Assembly: GCA_052066835.1 (NCBI GenBank)
Contig: JBQHRJ010000006.1
Strand: one strand, 5' to 3'
Source: UBA2821 sp902763335
GTDB lineage: Bacteria > Bacillota > Clostridia > Lachnospirales > Lachnospiraceae
DNA length: 64,000 bases
The notes under the pieces are model-generated. The model was not told where the DNA came from. It searched no databases and worked only from the letters and a program-made list of their open reading frames with translations. The translations under genes were made by a program, and so were the position numbers. Below, piece after piece: positions 53,885-61,773 of the stretch. The stretch's first letter is position 1. Every line of letters begins with the position of its first letter.

Positions 53885-54547
53885 ATGAATAAAAAACAGA
53901 GAAAAAAACTGGTTATTGGTATAATTATATTATTGATTTCCATATCGGTTGCCGGAGTAATAATAAATTATTTCTTTTCCAAACCGGACAAAGAAGAGAT
54001 TTTTAAAACCGGATATAAAAAGACAACGGCTGATATAGCGTATGAAAACGGAGTGATTATTAAGGAAGAGTTCCTTACGGTAAATCCTTACTCAAGACCG
54101 GGAACACAGATTAAGGAAGTTAATAATATTGTCGTTCATTATGTGGCAAATCCGGGTTCAACGGCAGAGGATAACAGGAATTATTTTGAAGGTCTGGCAG
54201 AATCAGGTGAAACATATGCAAGCAGTCATTATGTAATAGGTCTTGAAGGTGAAATTATACAGTGTGTTCCATTAAATGAGGTTGCATACTGTTCAAATGA
54301 CAGAAATGATGACACTATATCCATAGAGGTGTGTCATCCGGAAAGCGATGGAAAATTTACTGAGGATACATATAATTCGCTGGTTATGTTGTGTGCATGG
54401 CTGTGTGATGCATATCAGCTTAAATCGTCAGATCTTATCAGACATTATGACATTACGGGAAAGGTTTGTCCGAAATATTTTGTGGATAATCCTGATAAAT
54501 GGGATGATTTTAAATCGGATGTAAAGAAAATGATGGATAAGTTTTAG
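53885..54547 (+). CDS. N-acetylmuramoyl-L-alanine amidase, membrane-anchored
   Basis: Protein of 220 residues with an N-terminal membrane helix (about 10-29) and an Amidase_2/PGRP-type domain. Zinc ligands are visible as His in IVVHYVANPG, His in IRHYDITGK and Cys in GKVCPKYF. The domain cleaves the bond between N-acetylmuramic acid and the stem peptide. The protein probably faces the cell wall. GGAG precedes the ATG. It lies 30 bases before the GGDEF-EAL gene and may share its transcript. Confidence 0.9.
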   Translation: MNKKQRKKLVIGIIILLISISVAGVIINYFFSKPDKEEIFKTGYKKTTADIAYENGVIIKEEFLTVNPYSRPGTQIKEVNNIVVHYVANPGSTAEDNRNYFEGLAESGETYASSHYVIGLEGEIIQCVPLNEVAYCSNDRNDDTISIEVCHPESDGKFTEDTYNSLVMLCAWLCDAYQLKSSDLIRHYDITGKVCPKYFVDNPDKWDDFKSDVKKMMDKF

Positions 54548-54577
54548 GAAAAAGACATTTTGGAGGTAACGGGAAAC

Positions 54578-56782
54578 TTGAATAGGAATTTAGAAAGTAA
54601 AATATATGAGACAGATTTTTACCGCATGGAAGAAGATATGAAAATACAGCTGAAGAAGAACAGGGTAATAACGGAAATACTTCAAAAACTTGAGGAAGAT
54701 GTGAACTTTGAGGATGCTGTTGAGAGTATATTGAAGATAGTCGGTGAGTATCTGGAACTGTCAGGCATTGTTGTTTCCAAGATGATTAGTGAAGAACCGG
54801 GCTTTTCGGTAATCAGAAGATGGGATGCAGACGGCCAAGGTGGTGATATTGATAATATCAGCAAACTGTCATCGGCAGATCTGCCGCCTGTAGCTGAGGC
54901 CGTTACTGTTATGAGAGCTGAAGATGCATCAGGAAAACAAAAAATTTTCATGGACAAATGTAATGTAAAAAGTATGATGGCAGTACCTATCATGCTTAAT
55001 AATGCACCTGCAATGTTTGCCATATTTATTGAAAAAGAAAAGGAACGTGAATGGGATAAGGAGACTTACGATTTTGTACTTGATGTATGTAAGATGATTC
55101 AATCCATACTTTATAAGCGGGTGTCTAAAAATTCACTTGTAAGCTCTTACAACGCACTTAAGGAAATACTTTCAAATATAGGAAGTGCGGTATTTGTTAT
55201 AGATAAATATTCAAAGGACATATTATTTGCCAATGAGATAGCACTCAGGATGTCAGGAAAGAACCTTTTGGAAAAAAAGTGTTACGATTTCTTTCATGAT
55301 GGCTATAATGAGTTCCGATGTAAAAGCTGTAATCCTCACAGAACGGGAGAATATTTTGAGGAAGTTTATAATGAGGGAAGGCATCAGTGGCAGGAGATTA
55401 AGTTTACGGATATTTCATGGGTAGATGGAAGAGAAGTTTCGCTGTGTGTTGTTACGGATGTCACGGAGAAGAAAAAATACCAGCAGAGAATAGAATTTCA
55501 GGCGAATAACGATTTCCTTACAGGGCTTTATAACAGAATGAGATGTGAGGAAGATTTAGAGATATGTATAAGAAAGTCTGTGGAAACAAAAAAGCAGGGC
55601 TTATTATTATTTATTGACCTGGATGATTTTAAAAATATTAATGACGGACTCGGACATCAGTATGGAGATATGCTTCTTCGCATGATTTCCATGAAACTTC
55701 AGGAAATTTCAGAAATAGAAAAAAGATGTTACAGAGTGGGCGGAGATGAGTTTATAGTAATTATTGAGCCGGAAATACATGATAAAGCCAGTGATATATT
55801 AAAGAGAATTAAAGATATGTTTGCCAGCCCGTGGTATTTAAACGGAACGGAATATTATTGTACGATGAGTATGGGACTCGTGGAGTTTTTAGGGGACAGT
55901 CAGGATGTAAATGACCTGATAAAAAAAGCTGACATTGCAATGTATGATGCCAAACGTGGTGGAAAGAACCAGTGCGTTTATTATAACAGGGGCGAAGATA
56001 TAACTATAGAGGAAAATCTTAATCTTGAAAAGAATATGAGGTATGCAGTTTCTATTGGATGTAATGAATTTGAAATATATATTCAGCCTATAGTGAATAT
56101 GAAAACAGAAAAATGTATAGGTGGAGAGGCACTAGTTAGATGGAACAGTGGAAAACTTGGTTTCATGTCTCCGGGACAGTTTATACCTATGGCAGAAAAT
56201 CTGGGACTTATTACACCTATAGGTGAATATGTGTTAAAACAGGCATGTATGGTTAATAAAAAATGGAGCGATATGGGACATGATATGAGGCTTAATGTGA
56301 ATCTGTCGATTATACAGCTGTTGAGACCGGATGTGGTAGATACCATATCTGAAATCATGGAAAAGACTGGTGTGAAACGCTCAAATATGGTTCTTGAGGT
56401 TACTGAAAGCTTAGCTATCAATGATATGGGAAGAATGAAAGAGATAATAAAAGATATTAAAAAGCTAGGGGTCAGAATTGCGCTTGATGATTTTGGAACC
56501 GGATATTCTTCACTCAACTATATAAAGCAGATGGATATGGACATAATAAAGGTTGACAGGACATTTATCAAGGATATAGTCGATGATGATTATGCCCAGG
56601 CATTTATAAAACTTATCACGGAACTGTCGGCGGTTCTCAATGCAGAGGTGTGCGTTGAAGGCGTGGAGACTATAGAACAGTTACAGACATTAAAGAGTAC
56701 AAATGTATCTATGATACAGGGATTTTATTTTGGAAAATCGATGCCTGTGAGTGAATTTGAAGAAAAGTTTATTGGATTATAA
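54578..56782 (+). CDS. GAF-PAS-GGDEF-EAL cyclic-di-GMP enzyme
   Basis: Protein of about 734 residues, with no membrane segment. A GAF-like domain (about 20-180) and a PAS domain (about 190-300) precede a GGDEF domain with intact active site (VGGDEFIVI) and an EAL domain with intact residues (GGEALVRW, VNLSIIQ, LEVTES, DDFGTGYSS, VDRTFIKD, EGVET). It may be both a cyclase and a phosphodiesterase. The start is likely TTG at 54578, because GGAGG (54562-54566) lies 11 bases upstream; no ATG is near. The PilZ protein at 2.3 kb is a possible receptor. Confidence 0.92.
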   Translation: MNRNLESKIYETDFYRMEEDMKIQLKKNRVITEILQKLEEDVNFEDAVESILKIVGEYLELSGIVVSKMISEEPGFSVIRRWDADGQGGDIDNISKLSSADLPPVAEAVTVMRAEDASGKQKIFMDKCNVKSMMAVPIMLNNAPAMFAIFIEKEKEREWDKETYDFVLDVCKMIQSILYKRVSKNSLVSSYNALKEILSNIGSAVFVIDKYSKDILFANEIALRMSGKNLLEKKCYDFFHDGYNEFRCKSCNPHRTGEYFEEVYNEGRHQWQEIKFTDISWVDGREVSLCVVTDVTEKKKYQQRIEFQANNDFLTGLYNRMRCEEDLEICIRKSVETKKQGLLLFIDLDDFKNINDGLGHQYGDMLLRMISMKLQEISEIEKRCYRVGGDEFIVIIEPEIHDKASDILKRIKDMFASPWYLNGTEYYCTMSMGLVEFLGDSQDVNDLIKKADIAMYDAKRGGKNQCVYYNRGEDITIEENLNLEKNMRYAVSIGCNEFEIYIQPIVNMKTEKCIGGEALVRWNSGKLGFMSPGQFIPMAENLGLITPIGEYVLKQACMVNKKWSDMGHDMRLNVNLSIIQLLRPDVVDTISEIMEKTGVKRSNMVLEVTESLAINDMGRMKEIIKDIKKLGVRIALDDFGTGYSSLNYIKQMDMDIIKVDRTFIKDIVDDDYAQAFIKLITELSAVLNAEVCVEGVETIEQLQTLKSTNVSMIQGFYFGKSMPVSEFEEKFIGL

Positions 56783-56816
56783 ACAAAAAAAGGATTCGTT
56801 TGAATCCTTTTTTGTT
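56783..56816. terminator. Bidirectional terminator between the GGDEF-EAL gene and pyrI
   Basis: AAAAAAAGGATTC and GAATCCTTTTTT arms around a four-base loop. Confidence 0.9.
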
Positions 56817-56841
56817 ATGCTAAAATCGCAAAAGGCTGTGA

Positions 56842-57270
56842 TTACACGCCTGAATATTTTTCTTCGCAGTATTTGCATCTGTAGACTTCGTTTTTGGTAT
56901 CAGACAGAATAAATACCTGTTCAAGTTCCTGTTCTATAGATGTTATACAACGTGGATTTTTACATTTCAATATATTGCGGACTGTTTTTGGAAGAGTAAG
57001 GTTTTTCTTTCCTACAATTTTTCCGTCCTGAATGATATTTACTGTTATATTATGATCTATGTATCCGAGGATATCAAGGTCAACCAGATCTAATGAACCT
57101 TCGATTTTGATTATATCTTTTCTGCCCATTTTGTTACTTCTGGCATTTTTGATTATTGCCACCTGACAGTCGAGTTTATCAAGTCCCAGATAATTATATA
57201 TTGACATCGATTTGCCGGATTGAATGTGGTCAAGTACCACGCCCTCGTTAAGTGAACCTACGTTTAACAT
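56842..57270 (-). CDS. pyrI: Aspartate carbamoyltransferase regulatory subunit
   Basis: Protein of 142 residues that binds nucleotides and tunes PyrB. The allosteric domain (residues 1-90, VGSLNEGVVLDHIQSGK) is followed by a zinc domain with four cysteines (CKNPRC and CKYC). It is the second gene after pyrB with 11 bases between them. Length is a little shorter than the 153 residues of E. coli. Confidence 0.96.
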   Translation of the reverse strand: MLNVGSLNEGVVLDHIQSGKSMSIYNYLGLDKLDCQVAIIKNARSNKMGRKDIIKIEGSLDLVDLDILGYIDHNITVNIIQDGKIVGKKNLTLPKTVRNILKCKNPRCITSIEQELEQVFILSDTKNEVYRCKYCEEKYSGV

Positions 57271-57281
57271 ATCGTGACCTC

Positions 57282-58199
57282 CTAAATATTGATATTAAGC
57301 AGCGTTAATATCAGTGCCATTCTTACATAGACACCATACTGAACCTGTTTAAAATAAACTGCTCGTGGATCGTTATCAACAGCGACAGATATCTCATTTA
57401 CACGCGGGAGCGGATGAAGTATAAGCATATCTTTATGTGCATACTCTAATTTCTCCGGTGTAAGGATATAGCGGTCTTTCAGACGTACATATTCATCTTC
57501 GTTAAAGAATCGTTCACGTTGTACACGGGTCATATAAAGTATATCAAGGTTTGTCATGGAATCCTCAAGTTCTTCAACTTCTTTGTATGGAACATTGTTT
57601 GCTTCCAATACATCCTGACGTATGTAGTCAGGCAGTCTTAATTCCTTAGGGGAAATAAGCACGAATGAAATATTAGGATAACGTACTAATGCGTTAATAA
57701 GTGAATGAACAGTTCTTCCAAATTTTAAATCTCCGCAAAGTCCTATAGTCAGATTGTCAAGACGACCTTTAAGGGAACGGATGGTCATCAGGTCTGTAAG
57801 TGTCTGGGTAGGATGCTGATGTCCACCATCACCTGCATTGATTACCGGAATGGAAGAGTGGGATGCTGCTACGAGCGGAGCCCCTTCTTTTGGGTGACGC
57901 ATTGCACATATGTCAGCATAACATGATATTATTCTGATTGTGTCGGATACACTTTCGCCTTTCTGTGCAGAGCTGCTGCCGGCATCGGCAAATCCCAGCA
58001 CATTTCCGCCAAGACTTAACATGGCAGATTCAAAACTGAGTCTTGTTCTCGTACTCGGTTCATAGAACAGTGTTGCAAGCTTTTTTCCATCACATGCATG
58101 TTTGTACTTGTCAGGATTCTTTTCAATGTCGGAAGCTAAGTCAAGAAGGCTGTCGAGCTCTTCAACTGAAAAATCCAGAGGGCTAAGTAAATGTCTCAT
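57282..58199 (-). CDS. pyrB: Aspartate carbamoyltransferase catalytic subunit
   Basis: Protein of 305 residues that condenses carbamoyl phosphate and aspartate in pyrimidine synthesis. The carbamoyl-phosphate motif FYEPSTRTRLSFE and the aspartate-binding LHPLPRVNEI are clear, as is GDGGHQHPTQTLTD. The ATG at 58199 has AGAGG upstream; the ATG at 58226 (AGGA upstream) would add nine residues and is an alternative. No pyrR-type leader is visible. It forms the pyrBI operon. Confidence 0.97.
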   Translation of the reverse strand: MRHLLSPLDFSVEELDSLLDLASDIEKNPDKYKHACDGKKLATLFYEPSTRTRLSFESAMLSLGGNVLGFADAGSSSAQKGESVSDTIRIISCYADICAMRHPKEGAPLVAASHSSIPVINAGDGGHQHPTQTLTDLMTIRSLKGRLDNLTIGLCGDLKFGRTVHSLINALVRYPNISFVLISPKELRLPDYIRQDVLEANNVPYKEVEELEDSMTNLDILYMTRVQRERFFNEDEYVRLKDRYILTPEKLEYAHKDMLILHPLPRVNEISVAVDNDPRAVYFKQVQYGVYVRMALILTLLNINI

Positions 58200-58276
58200 T
58201 TTTTTCCTCTTTTCTGCGTTATGCATTATTAATCCTAAATATATTAGTCTATAAGTTGAAAATAATCAACAAAAAA

Positions 58277-59521
58277 TTATTTATTGTTATCAGAAATTAT
58301 TTTTACTAAGATTCTGTCTATACGTTTGTTGTCAAGTTTCTGTACAGTAAGGCGGAGGTTGTCTAAAAGGATGCTGTCGCCTGCCGCAGGTATACGGTCG
58401 AGGTTTTCTATTATCAGTCCACCCACAGAGTCATAGTTTTCGGATGATAAATGAAATCCGAGTCTGTCATTTAAATCATCAATTTTCATCTGTCCTTCGA
58501 TAAGGTATTCATTTTCAGAAAGCTGTTTAAACTCATCTTCTTCATCAATATCATATTCATCACGTATATCACCGACTATCTCCTCTAAAAGGTCCTCTAT
58601 GGTGATAAGACCTACGGTGACACCGTATTCATCAAGAACGATAATGATGTTTACTGATGTTTTTTTCATTTCACGCATGAGTTCTGATAATTTCTTTGAT
58701 TCATATGTATAATATGCTTTTCTAAGAAAATCTTTAACATGGAAATCAACGCGTTTATCATATAAAAGTAAATCTTTCATATTTATTATACCTATTACAT
58801 TATCTGTAGTCCCTTCATAAATCGGGATTCGCGTGTATCGTTCACGCTGGAACAGTTCAATAAGGTCTTCATATGAACTGTTAATGTCAGCCATCGCCAT
58901 ATCAATTCGCGGAATCATGGCATCTTTTGCGGTTGCATCACCGAAATCAAATACATTATTTATCATCTTTCGTTCGTCAGTTTCTATGATACCTTCCTTG
59001 TGGCTTACGTCTACGAGAGTCCTGAGCTCGGTTTCAGTAATACCCGAACCGCGTTTGGACGGGTCAATGTGAAGAAGGAACAGAAGAAACTCTGATAATT
59101 TGTTGACTATTATAATCACAGGTGTAAAAAGCCACATGATTCCGTATATTATAGGCGAATATATGAGCGTAAGCTTTTCAGCACTTAAAGTAGCGATGGT
59201 TTTAGGCATTATCTCACCAAATATTAATACGAAGATAGTGAGAATACCGGTCGCTATGGTAACTGCGTAGTTACCGAACATCCGCTGTGCAAGAATGGTT
59301 GCAAGGGATGAGGCTGAAATGTTTACGATATTATTTCCTATTAAAACGGCACTTAACATCTTAGCTGAATTGTCTACTATTTTTTCAACAATTGCAGCCC
59401 GTTTGTTTCCATTCTCCGCCAAAGAATGAATACGAATGTGATTCACTGTGGTAAATGCAGTTTCCGCTGAAGAAAAGAATGCGGATAAACATAATAAAAC
59501 CAAAAGAATTATAAACTGCAT
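58277..59521 (-). CDS. CNNM/CorC family membrane protein with CBS domains
   Basis: Protein of 414 residues. An N-terminal CNNM (DUF21) domain of three or four membrane helices, starting QFIILLVLLCLSAFFSSAET, is followed by a CBS pair (about 190-320, DAMIPRIDMAMADIN; MREMKKTSVNIIIVLDEYG) and a CorC_HlyC domain (QLSENEYLIEGQMKIDDL). The family is involved in magnesium or cobalt efflux or sodium-driven transport; older names call it hemolysin C-like. CTGGAG lies five bases before the ATG at 59521; a TTG at 59539 is less likely. Confidence 0.93.
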   Translation of the reverse strand: MQFIILLVLLCLSAFFSSAETAFTTVNHIRIHSLAENGNKRAAIVEKIVDNSAKMLSAVLIGNNIVNISASSLATILAQRMFGNYAVTIATGILTIFVLIFGEIMPKTIATLSAEKLTLIYSPIIYGIMWLFTPVIIIVNKLSEFLLFLLHIDPSKRGSGITETELRTLVDVSHKEGIIETDERKMINNVFDFGDATAKDAMIPRIDMAMADINSSYEDLIELFQRERYTRIPIYEGTTDNVIGIINMKDLLLYDKRVDFHVKDFLRKAYYTYESKKLSELMREMKKTSVNIIIVLDEYGVTVGLITIEDLLEEIVGDIRDEYDIDEEDEFKQLSENEYLIEGQMKIDDLNDRLGFHLSSENYDSVGGLIIENLDRIPAAGDSILLDNLRLTVQKLDNKRIDRILVKIISDNNK

Positions 59522-59688
59522 AATATCTCCAGAATCCAAAAAAAACCAACTCCTTTATTTGTTTATTTTAAGATAAAAATCTTTCATTGAATTTTACATC
59601 AATTTACTGATAGTGTAAAGCACTTTTATAGTACTATAAATAGAAAAGAATAATATATTTATTATAAATAAAAAAGGGATTTCCATAT

Positions 59689-60048
59689 ATGAAAAAAAAA
59701 GGTGACATTTTATTCGTACTAAAGGTTCTGGTATTTACATATGTAATAAGTTTCCTGCTGCTTTTAATATTCGCTGCCATAGTATTTAAAATGGAATGTG
59801 GTGACAATGTAATATCATGGGGAATTGCAGTTATATATTTTTTGTCTGCTTTCTTCGGAGGAATGATTGCGGGAAAAATGAAAAAGTCAAGGAGACTTAT
59901 ATGGGGACTTATTGTAGGTACAGCATATGTTGCAGTGCTTGTAATAGTTTCGTTAATTATGGGAAATGTGGTGGATGGACAGACAAATATTGCCATAGCG
60001 TTAGGAATTTCAATTATTGGGGGAATATTGGGAGGGATGTTCAGTTAA
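59689..60048 (+). CDS. TIGR04086 family membrane protein
   Basis: Protein of 119 residues with four hydrophobic segments and short charged loops. The GGMIAGKMKKSRRLIWGL segment and the GGILGGMFS end are typical of TIGR04086. These proteins are found in Clostridia beside the SCIFF and SecDF loci and have unknown function. AAGGG precedes the ATG. It is separated from scfA by 69 bases containing a separate promoter. Confidence 0.88.
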   Translation: MKKKGDILFVLKVLVFTYVISFLLLLIFAAIVFKMECGDNVISWGIAVIYFLSAFFGGMIAGKMKKSRRLIWGLIVGTAYVAVLVIVSLIMGNVVDGQTNIAIALGISIIGGILGGMFS

Positions 60049-60057
60049 AAAAATACT

Positions 60058-60085
60058 TTGCTTTATTTATAGAGTATGATATAAT
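60058..60085 (+). promoter_or_regulatory. Promoter of scfA
   Basis: TTGCTT at 60058-60063 and TATAAT at 60080-60085 with an extended TGA before it and a 16-base spacer. Confidence 0.6.
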
Positions 60086-60117
60086 AATTCAAGTTAAAAC
60101 TAAAGGAGGATATTTTG

Positions 60118-60258
60118 ATGAAACATATTAAGACATTAAATAGCAGAACTTTAAAGGATACTTTAAAGAAGGGTGGATGTGGCGAATGTCAGACATCATG
60201 CCAGTCTGCATGTAAAACATCTTGTACAGTAGGTAACCAGACTTGCGAAAATAAATAG
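60118..60258 (+). CDS. scfA: SCIFF ranthipeptide precursor
   Basis: 46-residue peptide with six cysteines in the C-terminal half (GGCGECQTSC, SACKTSC, QTC). The N-terminus MKHIKTLNSRTLKDTL is the conserved leader. SCIFF means six cysteines in forty-five residues, the precursor of a family found throughout Clostridia. The neighbouring maturase makes Cys-to-residue thioether cross-links. GGAGG lies eight bases before the ATG. It is too short for most gene finders. Confidence 0.97.
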   Translation: MKHIKTLNSRTLKDTLKKGGCGECQTSCQSACKTSCTVGNQTCENK

Positions 60259-60281
60259 TCAGTTACTATTTTGCATTGGAG

Positions 60282-60321
60282 ACAGAGCCGGTATCTTTGG
60301 TTATAGGGATACTGACTCTGT
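60282..60321 (+). promoter_or_regulatory. Hairpin between scfA and scfB
   Basis: ACAGAG-GTATC against GATAC-ACTCTGT with a ten-base loop, and no T-run after. It could reduce expression of the maturase relative to the peptide or protect the scfA mRNA end. Confidence 0.6.
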
Positions 60322-60375
60322 TATCGTGCGTTATAAAGAAGTTTGGAAAAGAAAGCAGACAGGAGTTTGAGTAAA

Positions 60376-61743
60376 GTGATTCACCAGTATAAGAATAATG
60401 GCTACAATATTGTTATGGACGTTAACAGCGGTTCAGTTCATGTTGTTGATGATATTGTATATGATATTATAGCTCTTTATGAAGAAAATGATGCAGATTC
60501 GATTAAGAAAAAACTGTCAGGAGTGTATTCTGAGAATGATATCGAAGAGGCATTGGAAGAAATAGAAGAACTCAAAGAGGCAGGACAACTGTTTACAGAG
60601 GATACCTATAAAGATTTTGTTATAGATTTTAAGAACAGAAAAACGGTTGTAAAGGCTATGTGTCTTCATATAGCTCATGATTGTAACCTTGCATGCAAAT
60701 ATTGTTTTGCAGAGGAAGGAGAATATCATGGAAGAAGAGCACTCATGAGCCTTGAAGTGGGAAAGAAAGCACTGGATTTCCTTATAGAAAATTCAGGAAA
60801 CAGAAGAAATCTTGAGGTGGATTTCTTTGGCGGAGAGCCACTTATGAATTGGGATGTCGTGAAAGAACTGGTCAGGTATGGCCGATCTAAGGAAAAAGAA
60901 TATGACAAAAATTTCCGTTTCACACTTACGACAAATGGTGTTCTTTTAGATGATGAAGTTATGGAATTTGTAAATAAGGAAATGTCGAATGTGGTCATGA
61001 GTCTTGATGGAAGAAAAGAGATAAATGATAAAATGAGACCTTTCAGAAATGGAAAAGGCAGTTATGACCTTATAGTTCCTAAGTTCCAGAAACTTGCGGA
61101 AAGTAGAAACCAGACAAATTATTATATCAGGGGAACATTCACAAGGAATAACCTTGATTTTTCAAATGATGTAATAGAATATGCTGACCTTGGATTTAAA
61201 CAGATGTCCATTGAGCCGGTAGTGGCAGATCCGGATGAACCGTATGCACTCAGGGAAGAAGATATTCCTAAGATTCTTGAAGAGTATGATAAACTCGCAG
61301 TGGAATATATAAAGAGATATAAAGAAAACAGAGGATTTAATTTCTTCCATTTTATGATTGATCTCAAGCAGGGACCGTGTGTATTAAAAAGAATGGCAGG
61401 CTGCGGTTCAGGAACTGAATATCTTGCGGTTACACCGTGGGGTGATCTTTATCCGTGTCACCAGTTTGTGGGGCAGGAAGAATTTCTACTCGGAAATGTG
61501 TTTGACGGCATAACTAATACAGCCGTAAGAGATGAATTCAAGTTGTGTAATGTGTATGCCAAAGATAAATGCAAAGAATGTTTTGCAAAATTTTATTGTA
61601 GTGGAGGATGCGCGGCTAATTCATATAAATTCCATGGAAAGATAACAGATGCGTATGATATCGGTTGTGAGATGGAAAGAAAAAGAGTTGAATGTGCTAT
61701 TATGATAAAGGCAGCATTGGCGGAGCATGAGCAATCCGAATAA
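60376..61743 (+). CDS. scfB: SCIFF peptide maturase, radical SAM SPASM protein
   Basis: Protein of 455 residues that installs thioether cross-links in the SCIFF precursor. An N-terminal peptide-recognition domain (HQYKNNGYNIVMDVNSGSV) precedes the radical SAM motif CNLACKYCF (Cys103, 107, 110). The C-terminal SPASM region with its auxiliary clusters shows CGSGTEYLAVTPWGDLYPC and CKECFAKFYCSGGC. I place the start at GTG 60376, with AGGAG ten bases upstream; the TTG at 60343 adds residues unlike the family. It follows scfA. Confidence 0.95.
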   Translation: MIHQYKNNGYNIVMDVNSGSVHVVDDIVYDIIALYEENDADSIKKKLSGVYSENDIEEALEEIEELKEAGQLFTEDTYKDFVIDFKNRKTVVKAMCLHIAHDCNLACKYCFAEEGEYHGRRALMSLEVGKKALDFLIENSGNRRNLEVDFFGGEPLMNWDVVKELVRYGRSKEKEYDKNFRFTLTTNGVLLDDEVMEFVNKEMSNVVMSLDGRKEINDKMRPFRNGKGSYDLIVPKFQKLAESRNQTNYYIRGTFTRNNLDFSNDVIEYADLGFKQMSIEPVVADPDEPYALREEDIPKILEEYDKLAVEYIKRYKENRGFNFFHFMIDLKQGPCVLKRMAGCGSGTEYLAVTPWGDLYPCHQFVGQEEFLLGNVFDGITNTAVRDEFKLCNVYAKDKCKECFAKFYCSGGCAANSYKFHGKITDAYDIGCEMERKRVECAIMIKAALAEHEQSE

Positions 61744-61773
61744 AGAAACATCAAAAAAGGAGAAAGAGAAAAA

